From: CAVRXQ01 sp963725215
Lineage (GTDB): Bacteria > Actinomycetota > Acidimicrobiia > Acidimicrobiales > Bog-793
NCBI GenBank assembly: GCA_963725215.1
Contig: CAVRXQ010000006.1
Span: 206,065 to 270,064, forward strand
Direction of reading: 5' to 3'
Length of the DNA stretch: 64,000 nt
Positions 25,461-33,938 of the stretch are shown here, piece by piece (within the stretch, counting starts at the first letter, position 1; the number at the start of each line of letters is the position of its first letter). The position numbers and the translations under genes were made by a program. The notes beneath the pieces were generated by a model. The model saw nothing but the letters and a program-made list of their open reading frames with translations. It was not told the DNA's origin and ran no database searches.

Positions 25461-27284
25461 TCACGTGGTAGGTGAAACTGCCTCGAGGGCGGACCGAACC
25501 CTCGCCAGCTGCGCCTTTGCACTCGCGGCGTCGGAGCGCACTTGTCGCTCGATGTCAGCGCACGTGTCGAGCACCGCATCGAGGAACGGCGATGGCTCAC
25601 GGCGTTGTGCCCTGCCACCGAATGAGCGTCGCCGCGCCCACGAGCAGTGCAGTTCCGAGGTGGCGCGGCTCAAGGCGACATAGAAGAGCCGCCGCTCCTC
25701 TTCGATCGCCGCATCGGAGGCCGCGTGCGCGATCGGAAGCAGACCGACCTCGATTCCCGTCACGAAGACGACTGGCCATTCGAGTCCCTTCGCGCGGTGG
25801 AACGTCAGGAGATCGACCCCGTCCTCAACGACTTCGAAGGAGCCGTCCCGCGTCGATTCGTCGAGGAAACGCAAGAACCCCGCTGCGGTCGGCCGTGATT
25901 CGAGGGCGACAAAGTCGGTCGCGATCCGCAGAAGCGCCGAACGTCGGGCACGGGAATGCGCGCTGAGCCGATTTGAGCCATCGGCGGGTTGCTTCAAATC
26001 GGCGAACCATCGCGTGAAACCCTCCGCCCCGCCGGAGCGATCGAGCTTCTCGATCGCCTCGACGAACTCCGGACCCGTGTCCCAGCGCACGGGCGTCGAG
26101 CCGCGGTGAGAAATCCCGGCGCTGTCGAAGGCCTGTTCGAAGGCTTCGAGCTGGGCGTTCGTACGAGCGAGAACGGCGAAGCGCCGCCACGACAGGGCGG
26201 GTTCGTACCGTCTGCGGATCGCGGCGGCGACGCCGGAGGCTTCTTCGGTGTCCGATTCGTACGCGGTGACGGTCGGCGTCGGGCCGTCGCTCGAGGCGGC
26301 GTTCTGGAACCGCTGTTCTTCGCGTAACACGGAGGAAGCGACCGAGACAACCTGAGGCGTGGAGCGATAGTTCGTCGACAGCTCGAGCACGGTCGCACCC
26401 GGATACCGCGTCGGGAACGCCAACACCGCGCTCGGATCGGCGCCATTCCAGCCGTAGATCGCTTGGCGGGCATCACCGACGCAGAACAGGTCGTCGCGCT
26501 CTCCGAGCCACGCGTCGAGCAGGCGGAGCTGCGCGGGGTTCGCGTCCTGCAGCTCGTCGACGAAGAGGTGGCGGAATCGCCACCGTTGTACTGCGGCGAA
26601 ACCGGAGTTGTCGGCGATATCCCGAGCGACGTTCTCCAAAAGGTCGTCGAAGTCGACAAGACCTGCTCGCTTCTTCTGCGCCTCGTACGCGGCGTACCAC
26701 TGGGCGATCGACGAGGGCGCGACCGGCGTGCGGCGGCCGTGCTTCCGGGACTTGTTCTCGTAATCCTCCGGCGGGATGCGACTCGCCTTCGCCCACTCAA
26801 TCTCGCCTGCCACGGCGGACAGGAGCTCTCGTCGCGGCGGCTTCGCACCAGAAGATGCCCCACGAGACGAGGAGGGGACCACCTTTCCGAGAAGGCGGAC
26901 CTTGGAGTCGAGGACGCGTGGAGGTTCTCCTCCTTCGTCGATCGCGCGTTCGCGAAGCTGCGCGAGCGCGATCGCGTGGAACGTGCCGGCCGTTACGCGT
27001 TCCGGTAGCCCCAGTTCGCCAAGGCGCTCACGCACTTCCAAGGCTGCTTTGCGGGTGAACGTCAGGGCGAGCACGTGGGACGCGCCCGCGTCGCCTTGTG
27101 CAACGCGCCACGCGATTCGTCGGGTAAGGATTCGGGTCTTTCCGGCTCCTGCTCCAGCCACGACGAGAAGTGGTGACGCGTCGGAGGTGATCGCCGCCTG
27201 CTGCTCCTCGTCGCAGCCTGCGAGGATGCGTCCCTTGTCGACGTCGCCGAGCACCGCGGCGACCGTATCGCGGCGCCGTGTCAT
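25461..27284 (-). CDS. UvrD/PcrA-like ATP-dependent DNA helicase
   Basis: Superfamily 1A 3'-5' helicase of 607 residues, shorter than UvrD/PcrA (about 720). Visible motifs: Q motif DEEQQAAI, Walker A VVAGAGAGKTR (about 42-52), motif Ia ALTFTRKAALEV, Walker B LFVDELQDANPAQ, motif III GDARQAIYGWNGAD, motif IV NYRSTPQVV, motif V TFHRAKGLEWPVVF and motif VI FYVALSRATSEL. The C-terminal domain is brief. Likely acts in DNA repair or recombination; a specific assignment such as UvrD2 is not possible. It is divergent from the hydrolase gene at 27334. Confidence 0.9.
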   Translation of the reverse strand: MTRRRDTVAAVLGDVDKGRILAGCDEEQQAAITSDASPLLVVAGAGAGKTRILTRRIAWRVAQGDAGASHVLALTFTRKAALEVRERLGELGLPERVTAGTFHAIALAQLRERAIDEGGEPPRVLDSKVRLLGKVVPSSSRGASSGAKPPRRELLSAVAGEIEWAKASRIPPEDYENKSRKHGRRTPVAPSSIAQWYAAYEAQKKRAGLVDFDDLLENVARDIADNSGFAAVQRWRFRHLFVDELQDANPAQLRLLDAWLGERDDLFCVGDARQAIYGWNGADPSAVLAFPTRYPGATVLELSTNYRSTPQVVSVASSVLREEQRFQNAASSDGPTPTVTAYESDTEEASGVAAAIRRRYEPALSWRRFAVLARTNAQLEAFEQAFDSAGISHRGSTPVRWDTGPEFVEAIEKLDRSGGAEGFTRWFADLKQPADGSNRLSAHSRARRSALLRIATDFVALESRPTAAGFLRFLDESTRDGSFEVVEDGVDLLTFHRAKGLEWPVVFVTGIEVGLLPIAHAASDAAIEEERRLFYVALSRATSELHCSWARRRSFGGRAQRREPSPFLDAVLDTCADIERQVRSDAASAKAQLARVRSALEAVSPTT

Positions 27285-27321
27285 CTGAGCGACGATCAGC
27301 CGCCGGTTCTTCCTGCCCAGA

Positions 27322-27327
27322 TATGGT
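27322..27327 (+). promoter_or_regulatory. Leaderless-type -10 box (TATGGT)
   Basis: TATGGT lies exactly six bases before the GTG start at 27334, so transcription would begin at the start codon. Confidence 0.5.
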
Positions 27328-27333
27328 CCGGTC

Positions 27334-28086
27334 GTGCTCAGCGCCTATTTGGGGGGAATCGTGTTCGGCGAGGCGTACGGCACCGCCCCGGCGCGCGTCC
27401 TCGCTCTGCACGGATGGGGAAGGACGCACGAGGATTTTCGTGAGGTGCTATCTGGATCCCTGCCGGGTGCGGTTCCCCTCGACGCGATTGCCCTCGATTT
27501 GCCGGGGTTCGGCGCGTCGCCTCCTCCGCCCGAGGTCTGGGGCGCGGAGGAGTACGCGGCCTCGCTTCGCCCGTTACTCGAAGAGATGGCAGAACGGGTG
27601 GTCGTCGTCGGTCACTCATTCGGTGGGCGGGTGGCGATCGAACTCGCGAGAGCAGACCCGGGGCGCGTCGGAGGACTGGTACTAACCGGTGTCCCACTCG
27701 TACCGGCTCGCGGCAGGCCCGCGCGCACGAAGTTGGCGTACCGAATCGTGCGTTCGCTCGCCAAAGTCCGTCTAGTCGGTGATGCACGTATCGAACGTGC
27801 GCGCCAGCGATATGGATCTCGCGACTACCGAGAGGCGTCCGGGGTGATGCGCGGCGTTCTCGTACGGCAGTTGGCCGAGGACTACACGGAATCGTTGCGC
27901 CAATTGGCCTGTCCCGTCGAGCTCCTGTGGGGCGCGAATGACACCGTCGCGCCGCCCGCGCTCGCTCGCGACGCCTGCGCCGTATTGAAAGACGGCCACC
28001 TCACCGAGCTTGCGAACGTCGGTCACTTTATTCCCACGACTGCGCCACGCGCGTTGTACGACGCGGTGGCGAGGACGGCCCGATGA
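27334..28086 (+). CDS. Alpha/beta-fold hydrolase
   Basis: Serine hydrolase of 250 residues. The oxyanion segment ALHGWGRTH (about 27), nucleophile elbow GHSFGG (Ser about 95), acid region LLWGANDTVAPP and catalytic His in NVGHFIP are all present. No signal peptide, so probably cytosolic. Its stop overlaps the start of the membrane Mur ligase by four bases, and a Ddl-like ligase follows, suggesting a cell-wall peptide or ester substrate, but this is only context. The start is a GTG with a -10 box six bases upstream. Confidence 0.85.
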   Translation: MLSAYLGGIVFGEAYGTAPARVLALHGWGRTHEDFREVLSGSLPGAVPLDAIALDLPGFGASPPPPEVWGAEEYAASLRPLLEEMAERVVVVGHSFGGRVAIELARADPGRVGGLVLTGVPLVPARGRPARTKLAYRIVRSLAKVRLVGDARIERARQRYGSRDYREASGVMRGVLVRQLAEDYTESLRQLACPVELLWGANDTVAPPALARDACAVLKDGHLTELANVGHFIPTTAPRALYDAVARTAR

Positions 28087-29627
28087 CCGTGCTCGACGCG
28101 ATCGTCGTTACGTTCGGCGCCATCGCGGTGGGAGCCGCCACGATCCGTTGGTCCCGCGTCGCGCAGCGCGAGCACTACCTCGCCGGCTCGGTGACCAGGT
28201 TTGCCTGGCGTTGGTGGACGCGGGGAGCATTCGACGCGTCGGTAGCGACGATCGCGATCTTCGCCCTGGTGGCGAGTGCGTTCGCGTCATGGACCGGTTT
28301 TCTCGCTGCGGCGATCGTCACCTTTGGTCCGGTTCGTTTGGGGCTCCGTGGCCGGACGGCCCCGTTGCGTTGGACGAGACGACTGGGAACCGTCGTCGGG
28401 ATCGAAGGAGTGCTGGTCGGGGCGGCCGTCGGCGCCTCGGGTGCGTCCGTCGGGCTCGGGGGCGCTTCGACGGCCGCCGTCGCGTGCGCGGTGGGGGTCC
28501 CGATCCTCGTTGATCTCGCGCTGGTATTGGATCGACCGATCGAGGCGGTGATCGCACGCCGGTATGTGCGGATGGCTCGGACGCGCCTCGAGAGCGTCGG
28601 GCCAGTCGTGGTCGGTATCACTGGCTCTTACGGGAAAACGTCAACCAAGCGTTACCTCGAGCATCTGCTTTCGGGATCGAAGCGGGTTGTCGCAAGCCCG
28701 CGGAGCTTCAACAATCAAGCGGGCCTCGCACGTGCCGTGAACGAGACCTTGACCGACGGTACTGAGGTCTTCATCGCCGAGATGGGAACGTACGGTCCCG
28801 GCGAAATTGCCGGAATGGGCCGTTGGGTCCGCCCGAAAGTTGCCGCGATCACGGCCGTCGGCCCGGTGCATTTGGAGCGATTTCGCGCGCTCGATCGGAC
28901 GATCGCGGCGAAGCGGGAGATCTTCGCTACGGCCGATATCGCGGTGTTGAACATTGATGACGAACAGCTCGCTGCGCTGTCGGAGGAGCTTCGCGCATCG
29001 GGGAAGCGGATCATCGCGTGTTCGACGACATCGCGGGCGAGTGATGTTTCACTCTTCGTATCGAAACAAGACGTCGAGATGATCTGCTCGGGCCGTTCGA
29101 TCGGTCGAGTGGGCGTCGAAGCGAGCAAACCGGTCGCCTGGGCAAACGTCGCGTGTGCACTCGGTCTTGCCCTCGCGATCGGAGTCGACCCGCAGGTGCT
29201 CGCCGAGCGGCTGCGATCACTTCCTGTGGTCGAGCACCGATTGACGGTGTCTGTGTCGAACAGCGGGGTCGTCGTTATCGATGACACCTATAACTCGAAT
29301 CCCGCTGGCGCTCGGCTCGCGCTGCGAGCACTGACCGAAAACAGCGAGGCCGGGCGTCGCGTCGTCGTCACCCCTGGCATGGTTGAGCTCGGGCCGCTGC
29401 AAAAAGAGGCGAACCGAGAGTTCGCCTCCGACGCGGTGCGCGCGGGAGCAGAACTCGTTGTCGTCGGTTGGACGAATCGCCGCGCGCTCCTCGATGGTGC
29501 AGGGTCAGACGGCGCATCGCGGGTTTCCGTCGCCACACGAGAAGAAGCCGTCGCGTGGGTGCGCAGCCATCTCGGCGCAGGCGACGCCGTGCTGTACGAA
29601 AACGATCTCCCGGACCACTACCCATGA
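28083..29627 (+). CDS. Membrane-anchored Mur ligase-like protein (MurF-related)
   Basis: A 514-residue ATP-dependent ligase of the Mur superfamily. The first 170 residues hold four or five hydrophobic segments (for example VVTFGAIAVGAATI and ATIAIFALVASAFASW) in place of the UDP-binding domain of MurF. The ATPase domain begins at about 178 with VVGITGSYGKTSTKRYL and continues with RSFNNQAGLARAVN, FIAEMGTYGPGEI and GPVHLERF. The C-terminal domain has VVIDDTYNSNPAG and VTPGMVELG. The central domain is closest to MurF. A housekeeping MurF would be soluble, so this is probably a paralogue adding an amino acid or dipeptide to a membrane-linked substrate; that is inference. Confidence 0.82.
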   Translation: MTVLDAIVVTFGAIAVGAATIRWSRVAQREHYLAGSVTRFAWRWWTRGAFDASVATIAIFALVASAFASWTGFLAAAIVTFGPVRLGLRGRTAPLRWTRRLGTVVGIEGVLVGAAVGASGASVGLGGASTAAVACAVGVPILVDLALVLDRPIEAVIARRYVRMARTRLESVGPVVVGITGSYGKTSTKRYLEHLLSGSKRVVASPRSFNNQAGLARAVNETLTDGTEVFIAEMGTYGPGEIAGMGRWVRPKVAAITAVGPVHLERFRALDRTIAAKREIFATADIAVLNIDDEQLAALSEELRASGKRIIACSTTSRASDVSLFVSKQDVEMICSGRSIGRVGVEASKPVAWANVACALGLALAIGVDPQVLAERLRSLPVVEHRLTVSVSNSGVVVIDDTYNSNPAGARLALRALTENSEAGRRVVVTPGMVELGPLQKEANREFASDAVRAGAELVVVGWTNRRALLDGAGSDGASRVSVATREEAVAWVRSHLGAGDAVLYENDLPDHYP

Positions 29628-29689
29628 TCGAGCGACTCGACCGTTCATTTCGTCGACGCGCCCGGGAAAGCGGCGCGTCGGCCGCTGCC

Positions 29690-29695
29690 TAGGAT
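29690..29695 (+). promoter_or_regulatory. Leaderless-type -10 box (TAGGAT)
   Basis: TAGGAT lies six bases before GTG 29702, which supports that start over the in-frame TTG at 29696. Confidence 0.5.
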
Positions 29696-29701
29696 TTGGG
29701 C

Positions 29702-30832
29702 GTGAGCAGGACGTCTCCGAACGTGGCGGTGCTATTCGGAGGACCATCCCCAGAGCACGACGTTTCGGTGCTCACCGGGCTACAGGCTGCCCGGGCGCTG
29801 CTCGACGCGGAGAAAATTGGAGAGATCCACGCTCTGTATTGGACGAAAGGTGGCACCTGGTTTGAAGTGCCGGCGTCCTTGGAGGCAAGCGCATTCGCCG
29901 ACGGGCTCCCCGAGCATCGCCGGGCGCTCGACCTCGTGGCCGGGACTCCTGGGGGATTCGTCATCCGCCCGGGTCGAATCTGGACACGGCAAAGACCAAT
30001 CGCGATCGACGTCGCGGTGCTCTGTTGCCACGGCGGGCCGGGAGAGGACGGCTCGCTGCAGGGGGCACTTGATTGTGCCGGGGTGTCGTACACCGGACCG
30101 AGCGCGGCGAGCGCGGCGCTCGGCATGGACAAGCTCGCCACCTCGGGCGTGCTCGGAACCGCTGGGATCCCGGTTCTCCCACGTCTCGCGCTGAGCGAAT
30201 CGACTGCCGAGCCAACTTTTCCCGGTCCGTACATCGTGAAGCCGCGCTTTGGCGGCTCCTCGATCGGGATCGACGTGGTGAAGGACTTCGCGACCGCCCG
30301 GGCGCGGATGTCTTCGAACGCGCACTTGTGGCGCGGCGCGGTGATCGAACCGTACCGCGACGACCTGTTCGATTTACAGGTGGCCGTGAAGACCTACCCC
30401 CAACTTTCGCTCTCGGCGATCGAACGACCGTTGGTCCGAGATGAGACGGCGGAGATTCTCGATTACGCGGACAAGTACGCCGGAGGCGAGGGGATGGCGA
30501 GCGCGCCGCGAGAGCTTCCTGCGCAGGTGTCCGACACCCTCCGGCGCGACCTGCGTTCGATCACCACCGACGCCGCCTCTCTGCTCGGCGCCCGCGGGGT
30601 GAACCGGATCGACTTTCTTACCGACGGGGAGCGGCTCTACGTCAACGAGATCAACACGATTCCCGGTTCCCTCGCCCGGCACCTTTTCATCGACCCTCCG
30701 CTTTCGTTCTCCTCGCTGCTCCTCGATTTGATCGACGAGGCGTTCGAACGTCCCGCGATGACGTTCTCGTCAGCTGGCGCGGACGGATCGGTGCTGCGCG
30801 AGGCGGGGAACATCGCGGCGAAACTCGCCTGA
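29702..30832 (+). CDS. D-alanine-D-alanine ligase-like ATP-grasp protein
   Basis: Ligase of 376 residues with the Ddl layout: N-terminal FGGPSPEHDVSVLTG, GPGEDGSLQGALDCAGVSYT, SAALGMDK, the ATP-grasp KPRFGGSSIGIDVV, the omega-loop region with ILDYADKYAGG, and metal-binding RIDFLTDGERLYVNEINTIP. The Tyr-Ala-Asp-Lys segment fits a D-Ala-D-Ala rather than a VanA-type D-lactate enzyme, though specificity is not certain. It follows the membrane Mur ligase, whose usual MurF partner substrate is D-Ala-D-Ala, so the two may act in sequence. The genome may hold another ddl. Confidence 0.85.
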   Translation: MSRTSPNVAVLFGGPSPEHDVSVLTGLQAARALLDAEKIGEIHALYWTKGGTWFEVPASLEASAFADGLPEHRRALDLVAGTPGGFVIRPGRIWTRQRPIAIDVAVLCCHGGPGEDGSLQGALDCAGVSYTGPSAASAALGMDKLATSGVLGTAGIPVLPRLALSESTAEPTFPGPYIVKPRFGGSSIGIDVVKDFATARARMSSNAHLWRGAVIEPYRDDLFDLQVAVKTYPQLSLSAIERPLVRDETAEILDYADKYAGGEGMASAPRELPAQVSDTLRRDLRSITTDAASLLGARGVNRIDFLTDGERLYVNEINTIPGSLARHLFIDPPLSFSSLLLDLIDEAFERPAMTFSSAGADGSVLREAGNIAAKLA

Positions 30833-30844
30833 TCGCCGTTCTTC

Positions 30845-31477
30845 GTGCCGTATCCCGCGAAGCTCCTACACGAAGGCGAGGACGTCTACCTCGATACTCG
30901 TCCGCACTGGTGGGTCATGGCTCTGCCGTCGATCGAGACGGTCGTCGTGTTGGCTGCGGAGGGAGCGGGATTCGTGCTCTGGTCATCTGCTCCCGTCTGG
31001 TTCGGCTGGGTGCTGCTCGGCGTCGGTCTTGTGGTGCTGGCGCGCTTTTTTGCGCGCTTGGTCGCGTGGCGCTCGACTGACCTCGTGATCACCTCGATGC
31101 GCGTCATATATCGCAAAGGCGTTTTCCACCGACAAGGCGTCGAGATCCCGCTCTCGAGCGTGCAAAGCGTGCAGTACTCACAAAGTTTGTTCGAGCGCGT
31201 GCTGCGCAAAGGAAACTTGGAGGTGGAATCCGCCGGTTCGCATGGTGCGGAGATGTTCGTCGACATCCCGAAGCCCGCGGCGGCGCAAAGCCTCATCAAC
31301 CGCGCGATCGACGAGGCGCACACGCGCGTCTCGGCGCAGACATCGGGAGAGGCGAGAGGATCGGTGGCGGACGAGATCGAGCGCCTCGCTCAACTGCACC
31401 AGCGGGGCATCATCACCGACGAAGAGTTCAGCCGGATGAAACGAGAGCTCATCGCGGGAGATCGCTCGCAATCGTGA
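30845..31477 (+). CDS. Membrane protein with bacterial PH domain and SHOCT tail
   Basis: A 210-residue protein with GTG start at 30845. Two transmembrane helices lie at about 24-45 and 49-72 (IETVVVLAAEGAGFVLW, VLLGVGLVVLARFF). A bPH2 domain follows (TDLVITSMRVIYRKGVFHR, EIPLSSVQSVQYSQSLFERV). The C-terminal SHOCT module is ADEIERLAQLHQRGIITDEE plus EFSRMKREL. These proteins are widespread in actinomycetes and lack a defined role. It starts 12 bases after the Ddl-like gene and is probably its operon partner. Confidence 0.82.
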   Translation: MPYPAKLLHEGEDVYLDTRPHWWVMALPSIETVVVLAAEGAGFVLWSSAPVWFGWVLLGVGLVVLARFFARLVAWRSTDLVITSMRVIYRKGVFHRQGVEIPLSSVQSVQYSQSLFERVLRKGNLEVESAGSHGAEMFVDIPKPAAAQSLINRAIDEAHTRVSAQTSGEARGSVADEIERLAQLHQRGIITDEEFSRMKRELIAGDRSQS

Positions 31478-31527
31478 ACATCGATTCCGTCTTCGAACTC
31501 AACGCGAGCAAACTGCCCCGTTAAAGC

Positions 31528-31545
31528 GTGCGCCAATTGGCGCAC
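31528..31545. repeat. 18-base perfect palindrome
   Basis: GTGCGCCAATTGGCGCAC lies 50 bases after the PH-domain gene and 18 bases beyond the tnpB remnant stop. It could be a terminator for the former or the subterminal palindrome of the decayed IS605-type element. Confidence 0.6.
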
Positions 31546-31562
31546 CACCCTTCTCGGACCTC

Positions 31563-31920
31563 CTACTCCGGAAAAAGCGAGCTCTTCCTTCGTCGGTTCC
31601 TGCTTCGTCCCGCGCGAGCGCGGGGTTGCAAGACGCGGTCCGGCGCCACGTTGGTGGTGGCGAACGGCGTCTCTCGACAGGCATTGGTCACCCGCCCGGT
31701 TGCTTCTCGATCCGGGGCGTGCTCCTCGTTCGCCCACTTCGCCACGTTGATGCCCGCGTTCAAGTCGCGATCGAGCTCTTTGCCACAGGATCTGCAGAGG
31801 AAGGTGCGATCAGAAACGTCATCTCCTCCCACATCCACCCACATGCAGAAAACCTCTTCGTCGAGGGGAAAAAGCGCGGGGCATCAAGGAGCTCTGATCC
31901 ATACCAAGCAGCCTTATAGG
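31563..31920 (-). pseudogene. C-terminal remnant of an IS200/IS605 tnpB gene
   Basis: On the minus strand one frame reads YKAAWYGSELLDAPRFFPST and then FSACGW. After a frame change near 31845 it continues with VSDRTFLCRSCGKELDRDL and NAGINVA. These are the end of the RuvC-like core and the zinc ribbon of TnpB (IS605 OrfB). The gene lacks all sequence before this point, has a frameshift, and the first ribbon CxxC is damaged. No tnpA is visible. The remainder, to 31563, is not TnpB-like and may be element end. Confidence 0.75.
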
Positions 31921-32021
31921 TAAGCATCGAGGAAAACGCCGACCACGAGGCGTCTGCGATCCGGCGTGTCTCACAGATGGCGGGACGCGCGATGTGTGCT
32001 AATCCGCGCAGCCTCTTGGCT

Positions 32022-32027
32022 TAGGCT
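32022..32027 (+). promoter_or_regulatory. Leaderless-type -10 box (TAGGCT)
   Basis: TAGGCT lies six bases before the rimO GTG at 32034. Confidence 0.5.
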
Positions 32028-32033
32028 CGGTCT

Positions 32034-33337
32034 GTGTCGGAGCGCTATTTCGTCGAGACGCTCGGCTGTCCAAAGAACCAAGTCGACTCAGAAAAGCTCG
32101 CAGGTTCCCTGCTCGAACAAGGTTTGCTGGCGGCGAGGGACCTGGAGAGCGCGGACATCGTCGTCATCAATACTTGCGCTTTCATCGACGCGGCTCGTGA
32201 AGAATCCGTCGACGCGATCTTCGATGCGCATCGAAGGCGTCGGCGCGGGGCACGACTCGTCGTGACAGGATGCCTCGCCGAGCGATACCAATCCGAGCTC
32301 GCCGAGCTCGTTCCGGAAGCGGACGTCGTTCCGCTCGGTCAACCGATCACTCTCGGAATTCCGCGGCGACGCGAGACGATCCCGCGTTCCTCGACGGTGA
32401 CGAACCTTCTCGAGATGCCCCGCGTGCCTTCGGGGCTGCCATGGGCGTACGTGAAGGTTGCGGAAGGCTGCGATCGGCGCTGCGGGTTCTGCGCGATCCC
32501 GAGTTTTCGCGGGAGACAGGTCTCGCGCGACCGAAGACGCGATCGTGAAGGAGATCGAGTCGCTTGGACTGCACGAGGTGATCCTCGTCTCACAGGACCT
32601 CGGAAGCTACGGACGAGATCGCGGCATGCGCCACGGACTCATCGATCTCGTTCGACAAGTGACGGGACTCGTCGAGCGCGTTCGTCTGCTGTACCTGTAT
32701 CCGTCGGCGCTCACCGCCGAGCTGGTGGACACGGTGCTGGCGACTGGGGTGCCGTACTTCGACCTCTCGTTGCAGCACGTCTCTGGTCCGCTGTTGCGGC
32801 GGATGCGCCGTTATGGGAATCGGGGATCGGTTCCTCGAGCGCATCTCGGACATCCGCCACCGAGCCCCCGAGGCCACGTTCAGATCGTCGTTCATCGTCG
32901 GTTATCCGGGGGAGAGAGAAGCCGACCACGACGAGTTACTTTCATTCCTCACCGCAGCACAGCTCGACTGGGGAGGCTTCTTTGCCTTCTCCGACGAGGC
33001 CGGCACCTACGCCCACGACCTACGTGACAAGGTGCCGAGACCGTTGATGTTGGAGCGACTGCGGGAGGCGAGTGCTCTCCAAGATGAGATCTCGACCCGT
33101 CGGCGCGCGGACCTGGTGGGAAGTGAGATCGAAGTGATGATCGACGCCCCAGGTGCCGCCCGCTCCCATCGGGAGGCTCCCGAAATCGACGGCGTGGTGA
33201 AAGTGCCGAGTGACTTGAAAGTCGGGACGTTCCACACGGTGACGGTCGAACAGGCGATCGGGCCAGATCTCGTCGCGAGCGCCGTGCGCGACGTCGGCGA
33301 CCTCGCGGCGGTCGCGGCTGGGGGCGCGCCCGTGTGA
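32034..33337 (+). pseudogene. rimO: Ribosomal protein S12 methylthiotransferase RimO, two frameshifts
   Basis: Radical SAM enzyme that methylthiolates an Asp of ribosomal protein S12. Three consecutive frames make one complete protein of about 430 residues. The first has FVETLGCPKNQVDSEKLAG, VVINTCAFI and the radical SAM CDRRCGFC with IPSFRG. The second, entered near 32520-32530, has EDAIVKEIESLGLHEVILVS and LYLYPSALT. The third, entered at a GGGG run near 32822-32825, has SFIVGYPGE and the C-terminal TRAM domain. Both shifts are +1. The second removes cleanly by dropping one G. Start GTG with a leaderless promoter. Stop overlaps pgsA (GTGA). Confidence 0.9.
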
Positions 33338-33933
33338 GCACGCGTACGCCCGCGTTCGGGCCATCCGCGCTCGTCACACCGGCTAACGGACTGACCCTCG
33401 CGCGCCTGTTGGTCGCTCCGTTGATCGCCGTTCTCACCGTGACGATCGGGCCGACGGCGTGGGCGCTGTGGGCCTTGTGGACCGTCTTCACCGTCTCTGA
33501 CGGTGTCGACGGATTCGTCGCCCGTCGTCACGGGATCACGCGCTCGGGGGCGTTCCTTGATCCGCTCGCCGACAAGTTCCTCATCCTCGGCGCGCTCAGC
33601 GGGCTCGCCGCGACGGGGACGATTGGCGTGGTGCCCGTCGCGTTGATCGCGCTGCGCGAGGTCGGGATGAGCGTCTTTCGCGTCGTCGAAGGGCGACGGG
33701 GGATCTCTATTCCCGCCAGGCCGCTCGCCAAGGTGAAGACCCTCGTGCAGGACCTCGCCGTCGCCGCAGCGTTCTTCCCACCGATCGGCGCGAAGGACGG
33801 TGGAGTGATCACCGCCCTGATCTGGTTTGCCGTCGCACTCACGCTCATCACTGGCGCCGAGTACCTGTTCCAGGCGTGGTCCACACTGCGCCGCGTCGAT
33901 CCTCGCGAGTCGGTGAAACAAGAAGCGGCCTGA
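33334..33933 (+). CDS. pgsA: CDP-diacylglycerol-glycerol-3-phosphate 3-phosphatidyltransferase
   Basis: Membrane enzyme of 199 residues making phosphatidylglycerol phosphate. The CDP-alcohol phosphotransferase signature DG-x2-DG-x3-R-x8-G-x3-D-x3-D is seen as SDGVDGFVARRHG followed by SGAFLDPLADK (about 52-82). Four to five hydrophobic helices surround it. GTG 33334 overlaps the rimO stop. The order rimO-pgsA-cinA-recA is the common actinobacterial one, which supports the assignment over other CDP-alcohol transferases. Confidence 0.9.
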   Translation: MSTRTPAFGPSALVTPANGLTLARLLVAPLIAVLTVTIGPTAWALWALWTVFTVSDGVDGFVARRHGITRSGAFLDPLADKFLILGALSGLAATGTIGVVPVALIALREVGMSVFRVVEGRRGISIPARPLAKVKTLVQDLAVAAAFFPPIGAKDGGVITALIWFAVALTLITGAEYLFQAWSTLRRVDPRESVKQEAA

Positions 33934-33938
33934 AGACT

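Noticed and set aside
29702..30832. VanA-type D-Ala-D-lactate ligase
   Set aside because: The omega-loop region keeps the Tyr/Lys pattern of D-Ala-D-Ala ligases and there are no vanH or vanX homologues nearby.
31845..31920. TnpB remnant as an active guide-RNA nuclease
   Set aside because: Most of the RuvC-like core is missing and the zinc ribbon is frameshifted.
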